This document shows, one piece after another, positions 34,040-41,910 of a stretch of 54,328 nucleotides of DNA (its first letter is position 1; each line of letters begins with the position of its first letter). Source of the DNA: Sedimentisphaerales bacterium (lineage in GTDB: Bacteria > Planctomycetota > Phycisphaerae > Sedimentisphaerales > Anaerohalosphaeraceae); the NCBI GenBank assembly GCA_016930745.1, contig JAFGGE010000088.1, positions 1 to 54,328 of the forward strand, read 5' to 3'. The position numbers and the translations under genes are program-made. A model generated the notes under the pieces. That model was not told the DNA's origin. It saw nothing but the letters and a program-made list of their open reading frames with translations, and searched no databases.

Positions 34040-35563
34040 TCACAGCTTGATCAGACTGCCCCTTTTGTTATAACAAACCAGTTCCCAGTTATGAGCAATT
34101 TTGTTCTGATCGGCGCGAATTTCGATGGTCTTGTCCGATTGCGATTCCAGAGACGCCAGCAGAGCGCGGCGTTTGTTCTGCAGGAAATCCGCGACGGGGG
34201 GGGCCACCGTCACTTCCACCTGTTTGATGTCGTTTCGCGAGGCGGCGACATTGAGAAGGCGGATGATCTCGATGGACTGGCTTTCCATGCTTTTAATCAC
34301 GCCGGTTCCGCCGCAATACGGGCATTCCAGATAGGTGCTGGACTGCAAACTGGGCCCCACCCGCTGGCGGGTCAGCTCGATCAATCCGAAGGCGCTCATC
34401 CGCAGGGCTCGCGAACGGGCGCGATCCTTCCGCAATTCATCGCGAAATACTTTTTCCACCTCGCGCCGGTTTTTGGCATCGCGCATATCGATAAAATCGC
34501 AGATGATCAGGCCCCCGAGATCGCGCAGCTTGAGCTGACGGACAATCTCTTTGGCCGCTTCCAGATTAATTTTCAGGGCGGTCTGTTCGGCGCTGTCCTG
34601 CTTGCGATACCGTCCGCTGTTGACGTCGATGGCCACCAGGGCCTCGGTCGGCTCGATGACCAGGGAGCCTCCGCTTTTCAGGGCGACATGACTGGCTTGA
34701 ATTTTTTCGATTTCCTCTTCGATTTTGTACTTGTGGAACAGAGGGATTTTCCCGTCGTAATACGCCACGCGGCGTTTCAGCCTGGGCTGGACAATCCCCA
34801 GAAAATCGCGAATGCGCTTGGTCACCGATTCGCTGTCGCAGACGATCTTTCGGATCTTCGTGCTGAACACATCCCGGACGGTACGGATCACCAGGTCGGA
34901 TTCCTGATAAATTTCGCTCGGCGCCTCAGTCTTTTCAAGTCGCTTGCGAATCGCGCTCCACAGTCGATTCAGATACGCCACATCGTTTTGCAGCTCTCGT
35001 TTGGAGGCGCCCTGGGCGGCGGTGCGGATGATCAGGCCGCAGTTTTCCGGCACCTCAAAATCGTCCATCATCTCGCGAAGACGCTTACGCTCGCTTTCGT
35101 CCTCGATTTTCTGCGAAACGCCCATTTTGGCCATCCAGGGCATCAAAACGACGTATTTCCCCGGAAGAGAGATATAGGTTGTCAGGGTGGGGCCCTTGGT
35201 GTTGATGCCTTCCTTGGTCACCTGCACGACAAGATCCTGCCCCTTGTTCAGGGCTCTTTGAATCTGAGGCCGCTGATGGACGCTTTTGCGCCGTCCGATT
35301 TTCTCGGCGGTCTCCGCTTTCCCTCGAAAATAGCGGGGGTGCAGATCGCTGATATGCAGGAATCCGTTCTTCTGCAATCCAAAATCGATGAAGGCCGCCT
35401 GTATACCCGGCTCGATATTGACAATCCGGCCTTTGTAAATATTGCCGACATGGCTGGCCAGGCTGGCCCGCTCCATATACAACTCTTCCAGAGAACCGTC
35501 TTCGACCACCGCTACGCGGCACTCCTGGTCCTCCGATACATTAATCAACATTTCCTGTGACAT
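34040..35563 (-). CDS. rng: Ribonuclease G/E family endoribonuclease
   Basis: 507 residues, the RNase G size class without the long RNase E scaffold tail. An S1 domain opens (GNIYKGRIVNIEPGIQAAFI, GFLHISDL) with an insert after DLHPRYF. The DNase-I-like catalytic domain has LVAIDVNSGRY and LIICDFIDM with both Mg2+-binding Asp, and the zinc-link ECPYCGGTG provides the Cys pair joining subunits. It processes rRNA and turns over mRNA from 5'-monophosphate ends. It follows the TIGR03936-type gene by 25 bp. The 130-bp space to kdsD shows no clear terminator. Confidence 0.94.
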   Translation of the reverse strand: MSQEMLINVSEDQECRVAVVEDGSLEELYMERASLASHVGNIYKGRIVNIEPGIQAAFIDFGLQKNGFLHISDLHPRYFRGKAETAEKIGRRKSVHQRPQIQRALNKGQDLVVQVTKEGINTKGPTLTTYISLPGKYVVLMPWMAKMGVSQKIEDESERKRLREMMDDFEVPENCGLIIRTAAQGASKRELQNDVAYLNRLWSAIRKRLEKTEAPSEIYQESDLVIRTVRDVFSTKIRKIVCDSESVTKRIRDFLGIVQPRLKRRVAYYDGKIPLFHKYKIEEEIEKIQASHVALKSGGSLVIEPTEALVAIDVNSGRYRKQDSAEQTALKINLEAAKEIVRQLKLRDLGGLIICDFIDMRDAKNRREVEKVFRDELRKDRARSRALRMSAFGLIELTRQRVGPSLQSSTYLECPYCGGTGVIKSMESQSIEIIRLLNVAASRNDIKQVEVTVAPPVADFLQNKRRALLASLESQSDKTIEIRADQNKIAHNWELVCYNKRGSLIKL

Positions 35564-35588
35564 ACGGCTCCGTTACACTGATAAGGAA

Positions 35589-36272
35589 TTATTTACGAAT
35601 CCATTCTACACGTTTTCGCACCACAGGCCCAGACAATTCCGTGGGGGCCACTTCCAAAAGCCTCATCAATTCCTCCAGACGAATGGCGCCTTCCGGGCTG
35701 ATCCGACACCGGGCGACAACCTGCTCGTCGCAGCAGACAATCGATTTTATGAATGGCGCCACATTTCGAACGTGCGATGAACCGTCTTTTTTTTGCCGCC
35801 GGAGAGAAATCGGCTCTTGTTCGTGCAGCTTCCTGGCAAGTCCGTCAGCGTTGGATCGCGCCCGATACATCGCCTCCCGGCTTTCCAGGACGATAGCATA
35901 CTCCGCCTCGATCGCTTCAAAGGCGATCCGTTCCGAGAGCAGCTCGGCGCTGAATAATTCGCAGTCTGCCGGGGTTTGGGAGCGAAGATCGGCCAAAAGA
36001 GAATCGGCGCTATGTCCCTCCGGATCGGACACCAGCACACTGAGCAATTCATCCTCGGAGGCCAGGCCGACCGAACGGGGTAAAGGAAGGCTCATTCGCG
36101 GATGAGGATTAAATCCCTCGCTATAGCACAAGGGCACGCAGGCCCGGACCAGGATCCGCTGAAACAGCGAGGCGGTTTCCAGGTGGCTCAGCCATACGAG
36201 CCTGCCGCGGATGCGAAAACGAACCACAAGCGTGCCGATGGTTTCCGTTGTGCCGGAATTTACGGTATCCAT
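35589..36272 (-). CDS. TIGR03936-family radical-SAM-associated protein (DUF2344)
   Basis: 227 residues, matching the small stand-alone form. VRFRIRGRLVWLSHLETASL followed by ACVPLCYSEGFNPHPRMSLP is the hallmark opening of this family. In many bacteria it is fused to, or encoded next to, a B12-binding radical SAM protein and RNase G. Here RNase G follows 25 bp downstream, but no radical SAM gene is in the neighbourhood. Biochemical role unknown; the genetic link with RNase G suggests an RNA- or ribosome-related job. It starts one base after the stop of ptsI. Confidence 0.85.
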   Translation of the reverse strand: MDTVNSGTTETIGTLVVRFRIRGRLVWLSHLETASLFQRILVRACVPLCYSEGFNPHPRMSLPLPRSVGLASEDELLSVLVSDPEGHSADSLLADLRSQTPADCELFSAELLSERIAFEAIEAEYAIVLESREAMYRARSNADGLARKLHEQEPISLRRQKKDGSSHVRNVAPFIKSIVCCDEQVVARCRISPEGAIRLEELMRLLEVAPTELSGPVVRKRVEWIRK

Positions 36273-36273
36273 T

Positions 36274-38025
36274 TTAAAATGCTTCCGGTATGATTTTCAT
36301 GGCGGCGTCCCGCACATAATTCTTGATTTGTCTCTGCGAGTCCATCGTGGCTACTTTTCGGGCCAGATGATTGCACTCTTCTATACTCACCGAACGGATA
36401 ATCTGTTTGACTTCCGGGATCATCGGCGGGGCCAGCGACAGCGTGCGAATCCCCATTCCCAGCAACAGCATGATATATTCCGGCTCCGAGGCGATCTCGC
36501 CGCAAACACTCAGACCGATCTTGGCCTTGTTGGCGTCGTGGATCACGCTGCGGATCAGGCTTAATACCGCCGGATCGGCGAAGGCGTAGAGGGAGGAAAC
36601 ATGCTCGTTACCCCGATCCACCGCCAGGGTATACTGGATCAGGTCGTTGGTTCCGATGCTGAAAAAATCGCTGTCGATCGCCAATAACGAAGCCGTCAGG
36701 GCGGCGCTGGGCGTTTCGATCATAATTCCGACCTGGATCGTCGGATTGTACGGAATGGCGTATTCATCCAGATCCTCCATGACATCCCGGAGAATCATAC
36801 GCGCCTGTCGCAATTCCTGTAGATTGGTAATCAGGGGAAACATGATCCGGACATCGCCCAGAACGGAGGCTCGCAGGATCGCGCGTAACTGGGTCTTGAA
36901 CAAAGACAGGTGTTCCAGACAATAACGAATCGAGCGCAGGCCCAGCACCGGATTGGCTTCCGGGGGGTGACCATGGGCGGTCGGCAACTTGTCGGCGCCC
37001 AGATCCATCGTCCGGATCACCACGGGTTTTCCTTGAAACGCCCGAATGGTTTCCGCGTACGCCTCGTAATGATCCTGTTCGGCGGGTTCCGAGCCGCTGT
37101 AAAGATAAAGAAACTCCGTACGATACAATCCGATTCCATCGCCGCCCTTGTGTTTCACATGAACCGCCTCATCGGGAAATTCAATATTGCCCAGCAGCGT
37201 GATGCGCTCGGCGTCCCTTGTCTCAGCGGGTTTGTCGCGTAACGCCCCAAGGCGGGTTTCAAATTGATGCAGGTTGTCGGCATATTCGCGATATTCTTGA
37301 ATGGTCGCCTCATCCGGCTCAATCACAACGACACCGCGGTTGCCGTCGATGATTACTTTGCTGGAAGCGGTTACTTGAGCGGTAATGTCCTCCAGGGCTA
37401 CCACGGCCGGAATTCCCAGAGAACGAGCCAGAATGGCTGTATGGCTCGTTCGTCCGCCCGCTTCCGTAGCAAATCCGCGGACATACGTCTTGTTGAAACC
37501 GGCGGTCTGGGTGGGCGTCAGATTGTGGGCGATAACGACAACTTCCTCGTTGAGGTGGTCCACGCTCTCGGCAACCTTGCCCAGCAGCTCCGTCAGCAAC
37601 CGTTTCTGGATATCATAGATGTCGGCGGCCCGCTCGCTGATGTAAGGATCTTCGACGGATGCAAAGTGAGCCGCGATCTCGTGAAGGATTGTAGAGACCG
37701 CGTATTCCGCCGTGACCAGTTCCTGTTCAATAAAACCGGTAATCCGTCTTCGAAAACTAGGATCTTCCAGAAACCGTCGGTGCACCGCAAAAATATCTTT
37801 AATAGAGCTTTTATCGACACTTTGCCGGTTCTCCAGGGCGTTCAATCGGCGTATCGCTCCGTCAAAAGCTTCTTCGGCGCGGCGAATTTCATCCGTGCCC
37901 TGGGAAGACAGAATAGCGCGTCGAGGGATGCGATAATCTTTGCTGTCAATCACAATCGCTCTGGCGACGGCAATTCCCGGCGATACGGCGATTCCCTTGC
38001 GTATCTCCATGACCGTTCTATCCAT
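36274..38025 (-). CDS. ptsI: Phosphoenolpyruvate-protein phosphotransferase (Enzyme I)
   Basis: 583 residues. The first ATG (38025) lies within the last codons of the HPr gene and a second in-frame ATG is at 38010; MEIRKGIAVSPGIAVARA is the conserved start, so 38010 is quite possible. Active-site His195 is in GGRTSHTAILARSLGIPAVV. The PEP-binding barrel has IGLYRTEFLYL, VIRTMDLGADK and the Cys of LSVCGEIASEPEY. It transfers phosphate from PEP to HPr. All catalytic residues are present. Translational coupling to HPr is likely. No sugar-specific EIIB or EIIC is encoded nearby. Confidence 0.95.
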   Translation of the reverse strand: MDRTVMEIRKGIAVSPGIAVARAIVIDSKDYRIPRRAILSSQGTDEIRRAEEAFDGAIRRLNALENRQSVDKSSIKDIFAVHRRFLEDPSFRRRITGFIEQELVTAEYAVSTILHEIAAHFASVEDPYISERAADIYDIQKRLLTELLGKVAESVDHLNEEVVVIAHNLTPTQTAGFNKTYVRGFATEAGGRTSHTAILARSLGIPAVVALEDITAQVTASSKVIIDGNRGVVVIEPDEATIQEYREYADNLHQFETRLGALRDKPAETRDAERITLLGNIEFPDEAVHVKHKGGDGIGLYRTEFLYLYSGSEPAEQDHYEAYAETIRAFQGKPVVIRTMDLGADKLPTAHGHPPEANPVLGLRSIRYCLEHLSLFKTQLRAILRASVLGDVRIMFPLITNLQELRQARMILRDVMEDLDEYAIPYNPTIQVGIMIETPSAALTASLLAIDSDFFSIGTNDLIQYTLAVDRGNEHVSSLYAFADPAVLSLIRSVIHDANKAKIGLSVCGEIASEPEYIMLLLGMGIRTLSLAPPMIPEVKQIIRSVSIEECNHLARKVATMDSQRQIKNYVRDAAMKIIPEAF

Positions 38026-38332
38026 CCTCTCTTGTGTCGCCGGCCGCCTTGGCGGCTTCTCCGAACAATTGGCGCTCCACCAGATCCCGTAACGACTCCA
38101 CAGCCTGTTTGGCGTCCGGTCCTTCAGCCCGGATGGTCAGATGAGAACCGCAGGTAGCAGCCAGCATTGTCATTTGCATAATACTTTTCGCATCTACCGT
38201 GGTTTCTCCATTGCTGACTTGAATTTTCGAGACAAAAGTGCCGGCTAAATCCACAAATTGCATGGCCGGACGCATGTGCAGCCCGTCGGCATTTTTAATC
38301 TGCACTTTCAATTCATACGCTTGTTGAGCCAA
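38018..38332 (-). CDS. HPr family phosphocarrier protein
   Basis: 104 residues, slightly longer than the usual 85-90 because of a charged C-terminal tail. His19 in NADGLHMRPAM is the phosphorylated histidine, and Ser50 in AKSIMQMTML aligns with the regulatory Ser46 of Gram-positive HPr. It relays phosphate from Enzyme I to EIIA. The stop overlaps the start of ptsI by eight bases. A regulatory (NPr-like) role is inferred because only an EIIA of the PtsN type is present. Confidence 0.93.
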   Translation of the reverse strand: MAQQAYELKVQIKNADGLHMRPAMQFVDLAGTFVSKIQVSNGETTVDAKSIMQMTMLAATCGSHLTIRAEGPDAKQAVESLRDLVERQLFGEAAKAAGDTREDG

Positions 38333-38402
38333 TCAAATCCACTCCCTGCCGACGAAGTACCGCGGCTTTGACCGACACCGGCATCTGGCCGCCTGTTCCG
38401 TA

Positions 38403-38876
38403 TTACCCGCCGATCCCATCGTCCGCATCCAGAATCGTTTCCCGAATCTGATCGACCGTCTGGGAATGCCGTAAAAACCTCCGAAAATCTTCCTTATTCA
38501 GGTTCCCAAATATGGTTTCCATGGCTTGCAGATGCTTATCGGCGTTGTCGGTAGGGCTCAGCAGCAAGATCACGGAATACACCGGCTGTTTATCCAGAGA
38601 AACAAAATCAATCCCTTTTTCGGAACGTCCGACCGCGGCCACTATCTCTTTTAGAGACGGATGTTTGACATGAGGGACCGCCACGCCCTTGCCGATTCCC
38701 GTACTGGCCTCATTTTCCCGCTTTATGACGGCTTTGACAATGTCCCTGGATTGGGTCTTGCCCAGACAGCCGGCTCGCTGCAGGGCCTCCACGAGTTCGG
38801 TAATCGCTTCGTCCCGCGTCGTCGCCTTCAATTGCGGAAGCAGTGCGTCAAAACAAACAATATCAGCAAGTTTCAT
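38403..38876 (-). CDS. PTS EIIA domain protein, PtsN (EIIA-Ntr)-like
   Basis: 157 residues, a single fructose/mannitol-type EIIA domain. His69 in GVAVPHVKHPSLKEIVAAVG is the phosphorylation site, with an IGKG loop before it and VYSVILLLSPTDNADKHLQA after. Stand-alone EIIA proteins of this length next to a hibernation factor are typical of the regulatory nitrogen PTS, where phosphorylation state controls K+ transport or kinases. It is 70 bp before HPr and 76 bp after the hibernation factor. rpoN and rapZ, the usual proteobacterial partners, are absent. Confidence 0.9.
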   Translation of the reverse strand: MKLADIVCFDALLPQLKATTRDEAITELVEALQRAGCLGKTQSRDIVKAVIKRENEASTGIGKGVAVPHVKHPSLKEIVAAVGRSEKGIDFVSLDKQPVYSVILLLSPTDNADKHLQAMETIFGNLNKEDFRRFLRHSQTVDQIRETILDADDGIGG

Positions 38877-38952
38877 AGAATCTCCTTCCAGAGCGGATCA
38901 GACCGGCCCAATACGGCTGTCCTTTGACAGAAATCCGGCCTGCACCGGATCG

Positions 38953-39315
38953 TTAGGCTACGTCTTCCTTGCGGTCTTCGTTCCGCAAGTCCAACTCCGA
39001 TTCCTCATCGGTACTGAGGTGTTTGTTATTTCGTTGTTTTTCCTTCTTTCGACGAAGTTGACGTTCCATTTTATGAGCGGCCTGATCGATACAGGCATAC
39101 AAATCTTCTCCGATCTCCTTGGCGACGAAAAAGGCGCTATGTTCTCCGCGGGCGATGATTTCAACAGAGGGTTTTCCTCCCTCGCTGCCGTCTATGATCA
39201 CTTCCACCTGACTGAGCCCATCGTAAAAGCGGGGAAATTTTTCCACTTTATCCATGGCGTGGGCGCGGATTGCATCGGTTACTTCCACGTGTTTTCCGGT
39301 GATCGTAAAAAGCAT
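38953..39315 (-). CDS. hpf: Ribosome hibernation-promoting factor, short type
   Basis: 120 residues with the HPF/RaiA fold: FTITGKHVEVTDAIRAHAMD at the start and IDQAAHKMERQLRRKKEKQR as the second helix, with a charged tail (residues 100-120). The short form binds the 30S decoding region and, with a partner, makes 100S dimers in stationary phase; the dimerising C-terminal domain of long HPF is missing. It has a GGGAG site before the ATG. Position directly before the PtsN-like gene mirrors the hpf-ptsN order of proteobacteria. Confidence 0.92.
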   Translation of the reverse strand: MLFTITGKHVEVTDAIRAHAMDKVEKFPRFYDGLSQVEVIIDGSEGGKPSVEIIARGEHSAFFVAKEIGEDLYACIDQAAHKMERQLRRKKEKQRNNKHLSTDEESELDLRNEDRKEDVA

Positions 39316-39355
39316 CGGCCACTCCCTTCACATTGATGACAAATACATCCCTATT

Positions 39356-40102
39356 TTACACTTTCTCAGGCGCCTTGTTTGCCAGGGCCTGAAACGCCTC
39401 ATGCTGCGCCGGTGTTATAACCCCTCCGCTGATGGTAAATCGCAGCGCCTCTTCGATCGTCATGTCCAGATCCATGGTCTCCTCTCGGGGGGTTATGATT
39501 ACGTAGCCGGTAAACGGCGTCGGCGACGTAGGAACAAAGACCGTGAGAAAATCCTTTTCCACCGAGTCGGCAATTCTCTTCAGTCCGGAACCCGTCACCA
39601 GCCCAATGGACCATGTCCCTTTTCTGGGATACTGCAACGCGACTACTTTCGTGAACGATATCTGTCGATTGGCCAGAAGAAAATCGGTGATCTGTCGAAT
39701 ATACGGATAGATTTTTTTGATTAACGGGATCCGCATCAGGGCCTTTTCGAAGATGTGATACAACGTCCGTCCCATGACGCTGGCCACAAATGCCCCGATA
39801 AAACATACGCCGATGATGGCAAGGAAAAAACCGGCGTGTTTTCCTTTGCCTTCCACCCAGAAACCGATCAGAAACGTCTCCGACCATTGATCGGTATTCC
39901 ACAAAATCAGTTTGACCAGAGCCCGGTTGATGTAGACGCTCACTTTGTCCTGTATAAAGATGTAACATTGCACGAATATCCAGATCGTGACAATAGTAGG
40001 TAAAAGAGCGGCCAACCCCCGTAAAAAATAGGTCCTGAAATTTCTCAAAGCCTGCATAACTGCGTACCACAGTCTCCTAGGCTGCAACATTTTGGAAATC
40101 AC
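39356..40102 (-). CDS. DUF502 family membrane protein
   Basis: 248 residues from a GTG (an in-frame ATG at 40090 is the alternative). Two or more membrane segments: FLRGLAALLPTIVTIWIFVQ and GFFLAIIGVCFIGAFVASVM. The family signature after the second segment is clear (PLIKKIYPYIRQITDFL, FTKVVALQYPRKGTWSIGLV). VFVPTSPTPFTGYVIITPRE is the conserved soluble loop. DUF502 proteins are found in many bacteria without a proven activity. Lies 40 bp before hpf and 49 bp after the flippase-like gene. Confidence 0.85.
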   Translation of the reverse strand: MISKMLQPRRLWYAVMQALRNFRTYFLRGLAALLPTIVTIWIFVQCYIFIQDKVSVYINRALVKLILWNTDQWSETFLIGFWVEGKGKHAGFFLAIIGVCFIGAFVASVMGRTLYHIFEKALMRIPLIKKIYPYIRQITDFLLANRQISFTKVVALQYPRKGTWSIGLVTGSGLKRIADSVEKDFLTVFVPTSPTPFTGYVIITPREETMDLDMTIEEALRFTISGGVITPAQHEAFQALANKAPEKV

Positions 40103-40151
40103 GCTTCTGCGTGTTCATTTCTCGGTTTTCAAGCATTCTAATCCATGGAAA

Positions 40152-41204
40152 TTACTCCACATTCTCATCTGAGTCAATAAAAAACTCCCGCCGTTCAACC
40201 GCATTCGGCAAATGGCCCCCCGTGACGTGTATGCCGATTCCGGGTAGAGAACCCAGTAAAAGGACAAACCGTTGGCAGATTGCCAGTGCGGCCGCCTTGC
40301 CTGTCTCAACGCCTCCCATATGAGTAAACAACCAGACCAGTCCCCCTTCCAGGACTCCGGCGCCTCCGATACTGATAGGGATCGCCCCCAAAACCCAACT
40401 GATCGGCAGGAAAACAAAATAATAACGGAGTCCCATCTCGATATCGATGGACCGACCCACCAGATACATCCCTATGATCGACAGGCTCTGGCAGATTACC
40501 GTAAGCCCCGACGCAAGAAGAATGGTTCCGGGATAATGGGCATATACCGTCAGGGCGGCTCGGAAGCGATGCAGCCGCTGAACGACGTGAAGAACCATTT
40601 GTCTGGTCCGCTGTCGTGTCCGGGGCCAGGTCATTGCACCGGCCATGCCAAGCAAGGCTCCTCCCAGGAGGACGAGAATCAACGGCCAAAAACGAACAAA
40701 AAGCATTGTGATCTGCGGACTGATTTGGAGAGAAACGCCGTTTTCCTGCTTTCCGGGGAAATAATGCCAACTGCCTGTCGCCATGACGATCAGGACGCCA
40801 AGTCCCAAAACCCGGTCTACAAGTACGCTGGCGACCGCTTCCAGACGACGGTGCGTATGCTGTGCCACATACCACATGCGCAGAAAATCCCCGCCCACCG
40901 AACCGATAAGGACATTGTTATAGAACATGCCGAGGAATGTAATGCGAATGCAGGTACCCATGGACACGAAGGCCTGTTGGGCCCGGAGCAGGAAGAACCA
41001 GCGCACTCCAATCAGCACTCCGGCCATCATGAATAACAGGGTTGCCGCCGCAAGGGACAGCAACTCCAGTCGCCGGAAGGCATCGGCCACACTGGTCCAA
41101 TGACGCACCACCCATACGAGAAACAAACCCATCGCCCCCACGGCAACGCAGACACGGACGATCCATCCGATGCGTTTGCCCTTCTTGGTGCTGCTGTTTG
41201 TCAA
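40152..41204 (-). CDS. Lysylphosphatidylglycerol synthase TM-domain (flippase-like) protein
   Basis: 350 residues, apparently starting at a TTG (no closer ATG gives the N-terminal region); AAGG lies about 12 bases upstream. Eight or so hydrophobic segments, with AFRRLELLSLAAATLLFMMA near the start, GVRWFFLLRAQ, and MFYNNVLIGSVGGDFLRMWY then HRRLEAVASVLVDRVLGLGV, which are hallmarks of the UPF0104/LPG-synthase membrane domain family. ISIGGAGVLEGGLVWLF is the conserved C-terminal block. It lacks the catalytic MprF domain, so lipid or polyprenyl-sugar translocation is the usual guess. Driven by a promoter interlocked with that of hisI. Confidence 0.85.
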   Translation of the reverse strand: MTNSSTKKGKRIGWIVRVCVAVGAMGLFLVWVVRHWTSVADAFRRLELLSLAAATLLFMMAGVLIGVRWFFLLRAQQAFVSMGTCIRITFLGMFYNNVLIGSVGGDFLRMWYVAQHTHRRLEAVASVLVDRVLGLGVLIVMATGSWHYFPGKQENGVSLQISPQITMLFVRFWPLILVLLGGALLGMAGAMTWPRTRQRTRQMVLHVVQRLHRFRAALTVYAHYPGTILLASGLTVICQSLSIIGMYLVGRSIDIEMGLRYYFVFLPISWVLGAIPISIGGAGVLEGGLVWLFTHMGGVETGKAAALAICQRFVLLLGSLPGIGIHVTGGHLPNAVERREFFIDSDENVE

Positions 41205-41236
41205 TCCAATGGCCTTCTTCAGGGTCTTTTTCCCGG

Positions 41237-41265
41237 ATCATAGCTTGTAAAGTCGGTCCTGACAA
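41237..41265 (-). promoter_or_regulatory. Predicted promoter of the flippase-like gene
   Basis: On the minus strand TTGTCA, 17 bp, TATGAT. It overlaps the oppositely directed hisI promoter; the two share most of their bases. Confidence 0.6.
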
Positions 41266-41273
41266 TATATTAT
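41245..41273 (+). promoter_or_regulatory. Predicted promoter of hisI
   Basis: TTGTAA, 17 bp, TATTAT; start predicted near 41280, about 41 bases before the ATG. Confidence 0.6.
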
Positions 41274-41320
41274 CGGGGGATTTCCTGCGAGAACTTGACG
41301 AGCGATTTGGGAGCGATTTC

Positions 41321-41734
41321 ATGGCAGCAGCGAACGACATTGAGCAGGGCAGGCGTTTTGTGCCGAAATTTGACAGGGAAGGACTGATTACGGCTATCAG
41401 CCAGGATGCCGAGTCCGGCCAGATCCTTATGGTCGCCTATATGAACGCCGAGGCGTTACAGATAACCAGGGAAACCGGAAATGCCGTATTCTACAGCCGG
41501 TCACGGAAAAAACTCTGGAAAAAGGGCGAACAATCCGGACATACGCAAAAAGTCCGGCAGATTCTGGTGGACTGCGATCAGGACTGTCTGATCCTGAAAG
41601 TGCAGGTGGATCAGGGACAGTGCCATGTGGGGTATCAATCCTGTTTTTACCGTGCCCTGGCAACCGGAACCGAAGACCGGCTGGCGTTTATCGCCGAACC
41701 GGTTTATGATCCCGGAAAGGCCTATGGAAAATGA
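41321..41734 (+). CDS. hisI: Phosphoribosyl-AMP cyclohydrolase
   Basis: 137 residues from ATG 41321, with GGGAG nine bases upstream; the frame is open further back but would run through the promoter. LMVAYMNAEALQITRETGNA, FYSRSRKKLWKKGEQSGHTQ and DCDQDCLILKVQ with GQCHVGYQSCFYR give the family pattern, including the Cys and Asp residues binding Zn2+ and Mg2+. It opens the ring of phosphoribosyl-AMP in histidine biosynthesis. It is monofunctional, with no HisE domain fused. No other his genes are in the window. Confidence 0.93.
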   Translation: MAAANDIEQGRRFVPKFDREGLITAISQDAESGQILMVAYMNAEALQITRETGNAVFYSRSRKKLWKKGEQSGHTQKVRQILVDCDQDCLILKVQVDQGQCHVGYQSCFYRALATGTEDRLAFIAEPVYDPGKAYGK

Positions 41735-41789
41735 TCCTCTGTCAATTCGGCGGTTGTAGTTTGTCGATACGGGATTATGGCTTTCTCAT

Positions 41790-41819
41790 TGACGAAGAAT
41801 CCATGATTTCTGTATAGTA
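41790..41819 (+). promoter_or_regulatory. Predicted promoter of the hom operon
   Basis: TTGACG, 18 bp, TATAGT. The leader to hom would be about 85 bases; I see no run of Thr or Met codons or terminator/antiterminator pair that would mark attenuation. Confidence 0.55.
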
Positions 41820-41910
41820 ACGCATCTTTTAAAGGTTTGTTGATAAACGGTAGTGTCTGGAAAATCTGCATCAATGGCGGGTTTTTTTACGGGACTGAAA
41901 TGGGACTGCA

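Noticed and set aside
33995..35560. Plus-strand open frame of 521 codons opposite RNase G
   Set aside because: Longer than the real gene but wholly antisense to RNase G, whose catalytic motifs are unmistakable.
38877..41204. Exact proteobacterial rpoN-hpf-ptsN-rapZ operon
   Set aside because: hpf and ptsN are adjacent, but no rpoN, lptB or rapZ gene was found; DUF502 and a flippase-like gene are upstream instead.
41820..41910. Leader of hom as a threonine/isoleucine attenuator
   Set aside because: No run of Thr or Ile codons and no alternative hairpins with a T run could be found.
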